In this document: positions 1 to 8,005 of the stretch, piece after piece | How positions within the stretch are numbered: the stretch's first letter is position 1 | How the letters are laid out: each line of letters opens with the position of its first letter | Source of the DNA: UBA4782 sp034430215 | Lineage (GTDB): Bacteria; Chloroflexota; Anaerolineae; Anaerolineales; Anaerolineaceae | Length of the DNA stretch: 59,599 nucleotides | Direction of reading: 5' to 3' | Assembly: GCA_034430215.1 (NCBI GenBank) | Contig: DAOUFE010000004.1 | Coordinates: forward strand, 1-59,599 | Notes under the pieces: model-generated | The model's database searches: none | What the model saw: the letters and a program-made list of their open reading frames with translations, nothing else | Told to the model about the DNA's origin: nothing | Program-made: the position numbers and the translations under genes

Positions 1-1
1 T

Positions 2-97
2 CGCATTGGTTTGTATATGCGTGATCGTCATTTATCTAACTCGTCCCAATTCTCGCTTGCTTTTATCCCTGTCTATGACAAACTGTCAGGTGGCTAG
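2..97 (+). CDS. C-terminal end of an unidentified protein (cut by window edge)
   Basis: One frame is open from the left edge to a TAG at 95-97 and gives 31 residues ending in FIPVYDKLSGG. The rest of the gene lies outside the window. I do not recognise the family from so short a tail. A strong ribosome-binding site for the next reading frame follows 33 bases later, which fits a gene end here, but a chance open frame of this length is possible. Confidence 0.35.
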   Translation, partial: RIGLYMRDRHLSNSSQFSLAFIPVYDKLSGG

Positions 98-148
98 AAA
101 AATTAATAAACTTTTCCGAATAATTTTCGAAAGGAGGTGACGATACCA

Positions 149-451
149 ATGATGATCATAAGAGATTCTGAGGGTCGCGAAATGTCAGCGTTGATGTCGA
201 TGGTGAATTATCGTGATCATCAATTACTCGAAATTGGTTGTGGAGATGGAAGATTGACTTGTAGGTATGTAGAAAATGCAGCATCTGTTGTTGCGATCGA
301 TCCCAACGCTGATGATATCGAGAAGGCTAAAGCAAGTATGCCTTATACATTACGGGCAAGGGTCAGGTTTTTACCAGTTGCATTGGATGATTTTGCAGCA
401 ACCCATTTGGGCTAGAAAATTGAAATTGCCATTTTCTCATGGTTGCTATAG
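149..451 (+). pseudogene. SAM-dependent methyltransferase fragment with in-frame stop
   Basis: A strong ribosome-binding site (AAGGAGGTGA, 131-140) precedes ATG 149; a GTG at 137 lies inside that site and is unlikely to be used. The product starts like a class I SAM-dependent methyltransferase: motif I reads LLEIGCGDGRL and is followed by an acidic VVAIDPN strand end. Translation stops at TAG 413-415 after 88 residues. The same frame then continues KIEIAIFSWLL up to TAG 449-451, which looks like the next core strand of the fold. A single GAG to TAG change would explain the first stop. The last third of a normal methyltransferase is missing, so I call it a decayed gene. The original substrate is unknown. 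Confidence 0.6.
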
Positions 452-497
452 GGTTAAGTTATGCGTGAAGTAAATCCAGACTGCCAGATCACAATGA

Positions 498-503
498 TAT
501 AAT
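498..503 (+). promoter_or_regulatory. -10 box for a possibly leaderless GNAT gene
   Basis: TATAAT lies exactly six bases before ATG 510, so transcription would begin at or next to the start codon. No Shine-Dalgarno sequence is present and no clear -35 box is seen. The same arrangement occurs before the genes starting at 2938, 33792 and 55900. Confidence 0.5.
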
Positions 504-509
504 CGCCAC

Positions 510-1001
510 ATGATCACTATAGCTATTATTAAGCAAGAACAAGCCGCAGAGGCAAGGCTAGTTATCTACAGTGTCGCTCATGATCTATTCCATGAATATG
601 ATTCACTGGAGGAATCTATCTCTGGTTATTCACGAGATTGGCCATTACACGATCTGGATGATCTCCAAAAGAATTATTTTGACAACGGGGGAACTTTTCT
701 GGTACTTAGCGACGAAGGTAAAATAGTAGGAACTGGCGCATTGAATAAGTTGGAAGAAGGGGTGGCTGAACTCAGGCGGTTATGGTTCTTGCGAGAATAC
801 CAGGGGAAGGGGTTGGGATATCAGATGGTCCTTCAACTGCTTGCTTTTGCACGCCAAAATGGCTATTCCAGGGTGAGATTAGAAACCAATCCTGAGTTTC
901 AAACGAGAGCCTATGAGCTATACAAGCGCATGGGGTTTTATGAAATTCCTGCCTATGGTGACGAAAACTGCGATATAGGAATGGAGCTTATCCTTTCGTA
1001 A
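510..1001 (+). CDS. GNAT-family N-acetyltransferase
   Basis: The 163-residue product is a single GNAT domain that would move an acetyl group from acetyl-CoA to an amine. The acetyl-CoA pyrophosphate loop is visible as Q98-G-K-G-L-G103, preceded by the strand VAELRRLWFL and followed by a helix and the strand RVRLETNP; the C-terminus has the usual YKRMGFYEIP element. The substrate cannot be told from sequence. The ATG has no ribosome-binding site but sits six bases after a TATAAT, so the mRNA may be leaderless. The next gene is convergent and starts its 3' end four bases away. Confidence 0.85.
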   Translation: MITIAIIKQEQAAEARLVIYSVAHDLFHEYDSLEESISGYSRDWPLHDLDDLQKNYFDNGGTFLVLSDEGKIVGTGALNKLEEGVAELRRLWFLREYQGKGLGYQMVLQLLAFARQNGYSRVRLETNPEFQTRAYELYKRMGFYEIPAYGDENCDIGMELILS

Positions 1002-1005
1002 GAAA

Positions 1006-1911
1006 TTAGCGCTGATGCGAGCGATAAATTTCCATTGATCTGGCCAGCCGTTCATAAGCGCCAGGGGTTGAGGGGTTGAGATGAAACATAAGTTCATCGA
1101 CTCCTTTCGCTTCATATTCAACAAGCACTTCAGCAATTTTTTCAATCGAGCCTGTCAGCCAACCGCGTTTTGTGTTCTTTGTCCAACCAGCCAGATCAGG
1201 AAAAGCCTGGCTGATGGCAAATGTGAATTGCAGGGTACCGGGTTCGCGGCCAACATCTTTGCAGGCTTTCAACATGGAGCGATACAAGGTGTCCATCGAT
1301 CGTGGGATTGTCATGTAGCATGCGTTCCAGATATCGGCATATTGTGCTGCCAATCGCAGCATACGGTGCTGCCTTGCTCCAATCAATAAAGGAGGTCCTC
1401 CTGGGCGAGGTGAACGGGGAGTGATCTCGCAATCCCTGGCAGAGTAGTACTTTCCTGAAAAGTCCACTTTTCCTTCTTTAAGCAGTGGCTTGATGATTTG
1501 CAGCGCTTCTTCAAAGCGATCCACCCTGTGGTCGAAAGGCAATCCAAATGCTTCGTATTCTGGCTGATTCCAGCCGGCACCCAACCCGAGGATCAATCTT
1601 CCATTGCTTATTTCATCTACTGTATGTGCCATTTTAGCCAGCAGCGCTGGATTACGAAAGGAATTGCAGGATACCAGGGTTCCCAACTCAATCCTATTTG
1701 TGGTGGCTGCCAATGCAGAGAGCATACTCCAGCTTTCCCAGATCCCTGTTGTTTCATCTTTCTTTTCTCTATATAGCAGGTGATCGTAAACCCAGATAGA
1801 ATCAAATCCAAGGTTCTCACATAGAGAAGCGATACCTTGAATTTCTTTAAAATTCATGGCGCGTTTTAAGTCTCTAAGTTCAACCAATTGAATTACAGCA
1901 CCTATTCTCAT
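1006..1911 (-). CDS. LLM-class (F420-type) flavin oxidoreductase
   Basis: The 301-residue product has the luciferase-like monooxygenase (bacterial luciferase/F420) TIM-barrel fold. Visible hallmarks are the N-terminal strand MRIGAVIQ, the LGFDSIWVYDHLL segment, the IELGTLVSCNSFRNPALLAKMAHTVD-type region cut short here as IELGTLV, and the glycine-rich LILGLGAGW. Family members reduce or oxidise small substrates with F420 or FMN; Chloroflexota commonly use F420, so F420 is the likelier cofactor. The start ATG has AGGAGAA at good spacing. It lies 40 bases downstream of the MtaA/HemE-like gene on the same strand and may be co-transcribed. The substrate is unknown. Confidence 0.85.
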   Translation of the reverse strand: MRIGAVIQLVELRDLKRAMNFKEIQGIASLCENLGFDSIWVYDHLLYREKKDETTGIWESWSMLSALAATTNRIELGTLVSCNSFRNPALLAKMAHTVDEISNGRLILGLGAGWNQPEYEAFGLPFDHRVDRFEEALQIIKPLLKEGKVDFSGKYYSARDCEITPRSPRPGGPPLLIGARQHRMLRLAAQYADIWNACYMTIPRSMDTLYRSMLKACKDVGREPGTLQFTFAISQAFPDLAGWTKNTKRGWLTGSIEKIAEVLVEYEAKGVDELMFHLNPSTPGAYERLARSMEIYRSHQR

Positions 1912-1951
1912 GAAATTCTCCTGTCAGGTAAATCGCACGAGGTAAATACTC

Positions 1952-2938
1952 TTACTTGAGGACTTCTGAATAAAAAACTTCGAGATTCTGGATTGGGATA
2001 TGAGGTGGAATATCGCAACCAGAAGAAATGAAAAAGTTGCGATAATTTTTAGTCTGATCCAGTAAAGTTCGGGTTTGCTGCCGGACCTCCTCGGGTTTCC
2101 CACTGAAAAAGACACTGGTTGGGTCGAGATTACCACCCAGGATAATGTTACCCTCCACCTGCTCAAGTGCTTTAACAATATCCATAGGCGCGCCAAAATG
2201 ATATATTCTCGCACCTGATTCTAGTATCTTAGGTAAATGTACAATTTTTGCCCCACAGTTGTGTAAAAGAAGTGTGAATTCTTTAGTTTCCACTGTATCA
2301 ATGACTCGCTTTACATAGGGAGCAGAGAAACGTCCCAGCCCTCTTGGAGAGAGCAATCCGGCAGCGGGTTCAGCCATGATGACACCTGATGCTCCTGCGT
2401 CATGAAATGCTTTTACATATTCAATGAGGAAAGAAGTGGCTTTATCCAGCAGTATCTCAAGGGTATCAGGGTCAGTGATAGAAATCTCCAAAGCCTCGCT
2501 GACACCAAAGAGCCTGCCAGCCAAAGAAAATGGTCCGATGACGCCACCCAAAACCGGAATATCTGGCAATTGCTTCACCAGATTGACAGCAGTTTGCAGA
2601 TGGACCGTGGTTCTGGCAGCACCTACATTGGGCACTTTTAATTTCTCTACTTCTTCTCTCGTTTTGGTTAATCTACCGATGACAGTGGGGATTTCTTCTT
2701 CTTCCATACGGATGGAACAACCAAATGCTTCAGATTCAGCACTCAGGTCCATTGCTGTTAACATGACGGGAGTTTGAAAACGTTCATGCAACGCCAGAAT
2801 TGCTTCAGTCTGTGCTTGTGCATTACTGACTGCAGTTCTAACTGAAGCACCAGTGATCTCTAAACCGGCATAAATACCGATGGGTATTGCCAGACGCGTG
2901 GGTGAATTGAGTATAAAATCTGCGAATTTAGTTTCCAT
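1952..2938 (-). CDS. MtaA/HemE-family methyltransferase (uroporphyrinogen decarboxylase-like)
   Basis: The 328-residue product belongs to the uroporphyrinogen decarboxylase superfamily, which includes MtaA/CmuA-type enzymes that move methyl groups between corrinoid proteins and thiols such as coenzyme M. The zinc ligands expected in that branch are present as H226-x-C228 (LLHNCGAK) and C308 (SSGCDIPP). The HemE-type arginines for porphyrin carboxylates are not evident near the N-terminus. This argues for a methyltransferase rather than haem synthesis. No corrinoid protein or reactivase gene is nearby, so the partner is unknown. It shares a strand with the LLM oxidoreductase. It lacks a Shine-Dalgarno site, and a TATAAT sits six bases before the ATG. 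Confidence 0.75.
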   Translation of the reverse strand: METKFADFILNSPTRLAIPIGIYAGLEITGASVRTAVSNAQAQTEAILALHERFQTPVMLTAMDLSAESEAFGCSIRMEEEEIPTVIGRLTKTREEVEKLKVPNVGAARTTVHLQTAVNLVKQLPDIPVLGGVIGPFSLAGRLFGVSEALEISITDPDTLEILLDKATSFLIEYVKAFHDAGASGVIMAEPAAGLLSPRGLGRFSAPYVKRVIDTVETKEFTLLLHNCGAKIVHLPKILESGARIYHFGAPMDIVKALEQVEGNIILGGNLDPTSVFFSGKPEEVRQQTRTLLDQTKNYRNFFISSGCDIPPHIPIQNLEVFYSEVLK

Positions 2939-2944
2939 TTGTTA

Positions 2945-2950
2945 ATTATA
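2945..2950 (-). promoter_or_regulatory. -10 box for a possibly leaderless gene
   Basis: On the minus strand TATAAT is followed by six bases and then the ATG at 2938. There is no ribosome-binding site. The -35 region is weak. Confidence 0.5.
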
Positions 2951-3075
2951 CAATGGCAAGTTGATTCGAAAACTGCGCGGCACTGTTAAAATGGGCAGGA
3001 GTACCAACGAGAATATTTTTAGTGTATGATAAGATTGCTTAGGCAATCACGATATTCATACATAAGGAGTTGTTT

Positions 3076-3939
3076 ATGATCAATCCCGCAATTGTAGCTC
3101 AGGAACTAACCTATACGTATGGTGATCTGGTGGCAGTTGATCACATCAGTTTTGAAGTTGAGGCGGGAGAGATCCTGGGATTTTTGGGTCCCAATGGCGC
3201 GGGCAAATCGACTACGGTTAAAATGCTCAGCGGTCAGTTAAAACCAAAGGGAGGTAAGGCAACCGTTCTGGGGGTGGATGTCGGTAGGTTTCCGAAGAAA
3301 GTGCAGGTTCAGGCAGGGATCTGCTTTGAGATAACAAACTTGTATGAAGAAATGAATGCGATCGAAAATTTAAAGTTATTTGCTCGTCTATTTGATGTGA
3401 AGGATTTCAACGCGGAAGCATTGCTTGAAAGGGTAGGCCTGGGTGGGCGTGGAAAAGCTCTGGTATCTACATTTTCAAAAGGCATGAAGCAGCGGCTCAT
3501 GGTAGCTCGCGCATTGATCAACAGACCGAATATTCTCTTCCTGGATGAACCGACAGATGGGTTGGATCCGGTTTCGGCAGAGTCAATCCGTAATGTCATA
3601 CTCGAAGAGCGCAATCGCGGTGCAACTATCTTTTTAACCACGCATGACATGATGGAAGCGGATAAACTGTCTCACCGGGTGGCATTTATTAACCAGGGAA
3701 GAATTGCTGCCCTGGATACGCCCTATGCGTTGAAGCAGAAATATGGCAAGCGTGCATTGGTGGCTCAGGTTGTAGGAAAAGAAGGTCGGCTGGAAGAGCG
3801 GGAAATTGCTTTAGATAACAGTGATACCGCAGGCAAAGTAACCGATATGTTCGCTAATGAGAAAGTGGTTACCGTGCACAGTGAAGAAGCCACCCTGGAG
3901 GATATTTTTATTCGGATCACTGGCAGGGGGCTGGCATGA
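3076..3939 (+). CDS. ABC transporter ATP-binding protein (ABC-2 exporter type)
   Basis: The 287-residue ATPase energises the two membrane proteins encoded next. It has Walker A GPNGAGKST at residues 38-46, the signature region STFSKGMKQRL, and Walker B ILFLDEPTDGLD followed by the switch histidine in TTHDMME. The C-terminal 60 residues resemble the extension seen in drug and Na+ export ATPases (NatA/CcmA-like). The ATG at 3076 is chosen over TTG 3070 because AAGGAG (3064-3069) has correct spacing to it. The gene overlaps the first permease by four bases (ATGA), so the three proteins are probably made together. The transported substrate is not evident. Confidence 0.9.
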   Translation: MINPAIVAQELTYTYGDLVAVDHISFEVEAGEILGFLGPNGAGKSTTVKMLSGQLKPKGGKATVLGVDVGRFPKKVQVQAGICFEITNLYEEMNAIENLKLFARLFDVKDFNAEALLERVGLGGRGKALVSTFSKGMKQRLMVARALINRPNILFLDEPTDGLDPVSAESIRNVILEERNRGATIFLTTHDMMEADKLSHRVAFINQGRIAALDTPYALKQKYGKRALVAQVVGKEGRLEEREIALDNSDTAGKVTDMFANEKVVTVHSEEATLEDIFIRITGRGLA

Positions 3940-4994
3940 ACATCCGCATGATCTTTGCGCTGGTCAGGAAAGATATCAGCCTGTATTTTAAGAACAAGTT
4001 TTTCGCTTTTGTCACAATATTGGCTCTGGTTGCATATATTTGTCTTTTCTTTCTTATGCCCAAAACTGTAAACGAGAAGATCAGCCTTGGTTTTTTTGCT
4101 CCTTCGTTTCCAGATGCTGTATGGGATCAATACAAAAGTGAAGAAGTAAACCTGCTTCATTATTCTTCTATAGATGAATTGAAGCAGGCAGTAATCGATG
4201 ACAAGGCATCGGTTGGGTTTGCCTTCCCGGATGATTTTCTGCAGAAAATGCAAAGGGGAGAACAACCCAGCGCACAGATATTTATTAAATCCGATCTGCC
4301 AGATGAATATCGGCAAGCGTATACACTGGTTCTGGAAGAGATCACACAGCAGCTTGCCGGACATTCGTTGAACGTAACGACTAACGAAGAAGTAATCGGA
4401 ACAGATATGGCAGGGATGCAAATCCCACCCCGCAATAGAATGTTGCCCAACCTGGCGATTTTAATCTTGATGGTCGAAACGATGGGACTGGCAGCACTCA
4501 TTAGTTCAGAAGTCGAATCCGGGACCTTGCGTGCGTTGCTGGTTACCCGGTTGCGCCCTGCAGGTTTGTTTATCAGCAAAGGCATTACTGGTGTGGTGAT
4601 GGCGTTTACTCAAGTGCTTCTTCTATTAGTCATTACAGGCGGATTACAGCAAAAACCAGGGTTGATCCTGACAGCACTGCTCCTTGGCTCCATTCTAATC
4701 ACTGGCATTAGCTTTCTGGTTGCTTCTCTAGCCCGCGATGTTATGTCGGTTATTGCATGGGGGATGATCGCCATGATCGTGTTGGCAATTCCGTCTTTTA
4801 ATGTGATGCTGCCGGGGCTTACGACAGATTGGATCAAGATCATCCCTTCATATTATCTGATTGATGTGCTTAACAAGGTGTTCAATTATGGGATGGGATG
4901 GCAGGCAGCAACAACGAACCTCCTGGTGCTGCTTGGTTTATCCATTCTTTTCTTTATAGGTGGTGTTGCTGCCATCAGGAGGAAAATGCAATGA
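3936..4994 (+). CDS. ABC-2 type permease, first of two
   Basis: The 352-residue membrane protein has one N-terminal transmembrane helix (about residues 20-40), an extracytoplasmic region of roughly 140 residues, and a C-terminal block of five to six helices. This is the ABC-2/ABC2_membrane layout of exporters such as NatB or the fluoroquinolone-type permeases. It overlaps both neighbours by four bases. Together with the second permease it would form a heterodimeric channel driven by the ATPase. Export of a drug, lipid or ion is the likely role; the substrate is not seen in the sequence. Confidence 0.85.
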   Translation: MNIRMIFALVRKDISLYFKNKFFAFVTILALVAYICLFFLMPKTVNEKISLGFFAPSFPDAVWDQYKSEEVNLLHYSSIDELKQAVIDDKASVGFAFPDDFLQKMQRGEQPSAQIFIKSDLPDEYRQAYTLVLEEITQQLAGHSLNVTTNEEVIGTDMAGMQIPPRNRMLPNLAILILMVETMGLAALISSEVESGTLRALLVTRLRPAGLFISKGITGVVMAFTQVLLLLVITGGLQQKPGLILTALLLGSILITGISFLVASLARDVMSVIAWGMIAMIVLAIPSFNVMLPGLTTDWIKIIPSYYLIDVLNKVFNYGMGWQAATTNLLVLLGLSILFFIGGVAAIRRKMQ

Positions 4995-6058
4995 GTTTAC
5001 GAAGGATCTGGTTTCTATATCTAAAAGAGGTAGCACAAGGACCTAAGAATTTTCTTTTCGTCCTTTCTCTGGTCATGCCACTGTTGCTTACTTTGCTTTT
5101 CTCACTCATTTTTAGCTCAACCCTTTCAGGAAAAACCGGGATTGGTATTGTGGATGAAGGAACATCGAAGCTAACAGACCTGACCGCACAAAATATGTCA
5201 GTGCTTGTACGTGAGTATGATGATGTTGCTGCTCTTAAGAAAGCCATCGAGCATGGTTCTGTGGATGTGGGGATGGTATTACCTGCAGGTTTCGATGATC
5301 AATTGGTTAAAGGAGAGCAGACTTCGATTGATTTATACGTTTGGGGTGAAAGCCAGTTAAAGAATCGCACGATCGCATCCACAGCGATCGTCAATGCCTT
5401 GCGAGAGATTGCGGGTCAAAAAATTACCCTCAATATCGAGCAGGATGTTCTGGGAAAAGGAAGCAATGTCCCATGGGAAAAACGTCTGCTGCCTCTGGTT
5501 GTATTAATGTCGGTCCTTCTGGCTGGTTTATTGATTCCCGCTAGCTCGCTGGTAATGGAAAAGACAAATCATACGCTTGTGGTGTTATCTGTGAGTCCGG
5601 TTAACATGTTGGAAGTATTTATTTCAAAGGGTTTGTCAGGAATAACAGTCAGCATCATCACGGGTTTACTTACTCTATTCCTCAATCGGGCATTTGGTTC
5701 TCAACCTGGATTGCTGATGCTTGCTTTATTTCTGGGTGCAACGCTTAGTTCGATCTTGGGTGTAATAATGGGTATCTTTGTAAAAGATATCAACAGCTTA
5801 TTTGCCACTATAAAGGGAACGGGTATATTGCTTTATGCACCTGCGATAGTTTATATGTTTCCTGTAATTCCAGCCTGGATCGGGAAAATCTTCCCTACGT
5901 ATTACATCATTCAGCCGGTTCTGGAGATTACTCAGAACAATGCAAGATTCAGTGATATTGTTTCTCAATTGGCAATTCTGGTTGGATTGATTCTGGTTGG
6001 CTCTATCATCATCTGGCAGCTATCCCGGAAGCGAGCTGAAACTCTGGTCTCTGTTTAA
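4991..6058 (+). CDS. ABC-2 type permease, second of two
   Basis: The 355-residue product has the same plan as the preceding gene: one N-terminal helix (LFVLSLVMPLLLTLLFSLIF), a large external loop, then five to six C-terminal helices. The ATG at 4991 overlaps the previous stop in the form ATGA and is preceded by AGGAGG. The frame is also open further upstream, but that part is read-through of the other permease gene. With the ATPase and first permease it completes an ABC exporter. A strong hairpin after the gene at 6120-6157 closes the operon. Confidence 0.85.
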   Translation: MSLRRIWFLYLKEVAQGPKNFLFVLSLVMPLLLTLLFSLIFSSTLSGKTGIGIVDEGTSKLTDLTAQNMSVLVREYDDVAALKKAIEHGSVDVGMVLPAGFDDQLVKGEQTSIDLYVWGESQLKNRTIASTAIVNALREIAGQKITLNIEQDVLGKGSNVPWEKRLLPLVVLMSVLLAGLLIPASSLVMEKTNHTLVVLSVSPVNMLEVFISKGLSGITVSIITGLLTLFLNRAFGSQPGLLMLALFLGATLSSILGVIMGIFVKDINSLFATIKGTGILLYAPAIVYMFPVIPAWIGKIFPTYYIIQPVLEITQNNARFSDIVSQLAILVGLILVGSIIIWQLSRKRAETLVSV

Positions 6059-6119
6059 AGAAGTTTAGCAAGTGATTTCTAATTTCATGTAAACCAAAAA
6101 AATCATAAAAAGCACGAAA

Positions 6120-6157
6120 CCCTTCCTCCAAATCTGGTTCTGGATTTGGAAGAAGGG
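6120..6157. terminator. Bidirectional hairpin terminator
   Basis: Arms at 6120-6134 and 6143-6157 pair over 15 bases with one mismatch and an eight-base loop. It lies between the convergent ABC operon and the minus-strand gene ending at 6198. T-rich sequence follows on the minus-strand side (GTTTCGTGCTTTTT). Confidence 0.7.
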
Positions 6158-6197
6158 GTCGAAACCTGTTTCTTTTACACATTGTACCTTTATAGAT

Positions 6198-6671
6198 TCA
6201 CTTCTTTTGAATTTCTTTCCGGTGCTGCAAGTGGATGCCGATATGTCCTATTCCCAGGATGACCACTGAAATCATCAACCATATTACTTTGCCATAGATC
6301 CCCAGCAGAAAAAAGGCTACCACAGGGAGTGTTGCGCCGGCAACGGGCACACCGCAATAGCTAGAATAGAAATCAGCGAGAAACTTACCCCTTTTGAAAT
6401 AGCGTATCCACCAACCCTCATACAACACCATCAGGATAATAGCCAGAATTAGCCACCACGTCCAGGTAGACCATTTACGAAGGTTAAAATCGGAAAAAAT
6501 CAGTGCAGCGCAGGTTACGCAAACCTGTCCTACGCGCTCAAACGCAAGAAGGATTTTATTCTCCCCCTGTGAAGTGTAACATTCTGGTTGATGCTTTGCC
6601 CAGATCATGTTAGGAACGATGAGCATCAGAAGAAAAATTAAACCAATGTAGGAAAATCCGAAATGTCCCAT
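6198..6671 (-). CDS. Small integral membrane protein, function unknown
   Basis: The 157-residue protein has four to five predicted transmembrane helices: about residues 5-24, 50-62, 72-86, and two in 108-148. Tryptophans cluster near the membrane edges (WSTWTWW), and a GYW-like EGWWIRYFKRGKF loop lies between helices. The C-terminus is basic. I do not recognise the family. No clear ribosome-binding site precedes the ATG. It shares a terminator with the convergent ABC operon and is otherwise alone. Confidence 0.7.
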   Translation of the reverse strand: MGHFGFSYIGLIFLLMLIVPNMIWAKHQPECYTSQGENKILLAFERVGQVCVTCAALIFSDFNLRKWSTWTWWLILAIILMVLYEGWWIRYFKRGKFLADFYSSYCGVPVAGATLPVVAFFLLGIYGKVIWLMISVVILGIGHIGIHLQHRKEIQKK

Positions 6672-6874
6672 TTCATTAATTCTGTTCTGGAAGATAAACG
6701 ATCAAAGGGGATTGTATCATTGGAGCGATCCCTGCGGTATTTTACACAAAGAGTTCATGAATGCCGGTAAGGCAAGCAGAAAGAATAATCCAGTATCGAG
6801 CTTAAAAATATCATCCCAATTATTCCAAGACAAAATAAAGCCAGCGAACACTCCATAATAATTTAAATTTGTTA
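6672..6874. other. Intergenic stretch without a gene
   Basis: This AT-rich stretch separates two divergent genes. I find no open frame with a ribosome-binding site and no strong hairpin in it. The promoter of the GGDEF gene starts at its right end. Confidence 0.5.
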
Positions 6875-6903
6875 TTGACAAATATATGATTGAGAAGTAT
6901 TAT
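6875..6903 (+). promoter_or_regulatory. Sigma-70 promoter of the GGDEF gene
   Basis: TTGACA (6875-6880) and TATTAT (6898-6903) are separated by 17 bases. The predicted start lies about 35 bases before the coding region, followed by AAGAAAGG as ribosome-binding site. Confidence 0.75.
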
Positions 6904-6946
6904 ATATAAGTAATATATAATAATATTATCAAGAAAGGTTATAGTG

Positions 6947-7621
6947 ATGAATTCCTCTTCAGAAATCTCTCACGATCTTTTGACCGGTTTGATCAACCGA
7001 AAAACCTTCCATGATATTTTTGACAAAGCCCTGGAAAAAAGTAAAAATAGCAATGAATCCCTTTCGTTAGCATTCATTGATATTGACCACTTTCTCAAGC
7101 TGAATGAAACCTATGGTCACAGCGGTGGTGATGATGTTCTTGTTGCTCTGGCAGAAATTCTGCGTGAGAAAGCAGGAGAAAACGGTATTATCTGTCGGTA
7201 TGGCGGTGATGAATTTGCCATTCTCTTTCCTTCCGCCGAGCGAGAGCAGGTCTTTCTTCTGGTGGAGGAAATTCGCACCAGCGCTGCTGCATTATCAATT
7301 CCTTTAAGTAAATCAGATCAAAGAATACAGGGGATATCTATTAGTGCAGGGATTGCATGTTTTCCCATAGATGGGTGCCTGAAATCTGAGATCATGCGCA
7401 AAGCTGATCAGGCTCTCTATCGCGCCAAGCTCACCGGACGTGGAAAAGTCCGCCTGGCATATGATGAGCGTATGGTCCCTAAAACCAGTCATTATACCCA
7501 GACCCAATTAGAACGGTTGACAAAACTGGCTGGAGAGCGCCAGGCTGGAGAAGCCGAACTATTGCGCGAAGCTCTGGATGATCTGATCAGCAAATATGGT
7601 GTAAACGAGATCGAGCGGTAA
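6947..7621 (+). CDS. Stand-alone GGDEF diguanylate cyclase
   Basis: The 224-residue product would make cyclic di-GMP from two GTP. The active-site loop is GGDEF at residues 86-90 in RYGGDEFAILFP, and the metal-binding aspartates lie in FIDIDHF (D45, D47). The allosteric RxxD inhibition site expected five residues before GGDEF is absent (GENG). No sensor domain precedes the catalytic domain; the first 15 residues lead straight into it. A C-terminal tail of about 50 residues, rich in charged helix, follows and is unassigned. ATG 6947 is preferred over GTG 6944 because of spacing from AAGAAAGG. Its own promoter suggests single-gene expression. Confidence 0.88.
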   Translation: MNSSSEISHDLLTGLINRKTFHDIFDKALEKSKNSNESLSLAFIDIDHFLKLNETYGHSGGDDVLVALAEILREKAGENGIICRYGGDEFAILFPSAEREQVFLLVEEIRTSAAALSIPLSKSDQRIQGISISAGIACFPIDGCLKSEIMRKADQALYRAKLTGRGKVRLAYDERMVPKTSHYTQTQLERLTKLAGERQAGEAELLREALDDLISKYGVNEIER

Positions 7622-7686
7622 CGTTGTCATTTTTTAAAAAATTAAGAAGGCCCAAAAAACTGTAAGGTATTCTTTAAATAATGCTG

Positions 7687-7692
7687 TATAAT
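7687..7692 (+). promoter_or_regulatory. -10 box of the toxin-antitoxin operon
   Basis: A perfect TATAAT lies five bases before the palindromic operator. No good -35 hexamer is seen at 16-18 bases, so activity may depend on context. Confidence 0.55.
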
Positions 7693-7697
7693 CAGAA

Positions 7698-7714
7698 TAT
7701 CGGAAATTCCGATA
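7698..7714. promoter_or_regulatory. Palindromic operator of the AbrB/PIN operon
   Basis: TATCGGAA-A-TTCCGATA is a perfect inverted repeat with eight-base arms around one central base. It lies just after the -10 box and ends directly before the ribosome-binding site. Binding there by the antitoxin, alone or with the toxin, would block transcription start, as known for type II systems. Confidence 0.65.
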
Positions 7715-7729
7715 AGGAGAATTTCTGTT

Positions 7730-8005
7730 ATGACTGATAATATTATTCAAATACGAAAAAAGGGAAATATTACCCTGCCAGTAGAGATCCGAAACAAGTA
7801 TGGATATGATGAAGGGGATATGTTCACTCTTATAGACCTCGGGGACGGTTCATTCATCCTTTCTCCTCGTATCCTTTATGTCCATCAGCTTGGGGATAAG
7901 ATAGCAAGCATCATCAAAGATAAAAAGATCTCTGAAAATGACTTATTGCTTGCACTGGAAGAAGAACGTGAAGAGTACTACCGAGAACATTATGTTGGGG
8001 ATTAA
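7730..8005 (+). CDS. AbrB/MazE-type antitoxin
   Basis: The 91-residue product begins with a SpoVT/AbrB swapped-hairpin DNA-binding domain: IQIRKKGNITLPVEIRNKYGYDEGDMF is matched by its usual RxKGxITLP core and G-D turn. The C-terminal half is acidic (EEEREEYYREHYVGD) and would bind the toxin. It has AAGGAGAA ten bases before the ATG. The gene overlaps the PIN gene by 14 bases. It probably neutralises that nuclease and represses its own operon through the palindrome at 7698-7714. Confidence 0.85.
   Translation: MTDNIIQIRKKGNITLPVEIRNKYGYDEGDMFTLIDLGDGSFILSPRILYVHQLGDKIASIIKDKKISENDLLLALEEEREEYYREHYVGD

Noticed and set aside
3765..4421. Long open frame (218 codons) on the minus strand inside the ABC operon
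   Set aside because: It lies antisense to two clear ABC genes, has no ribosome-binding site and its translation has no domain features.
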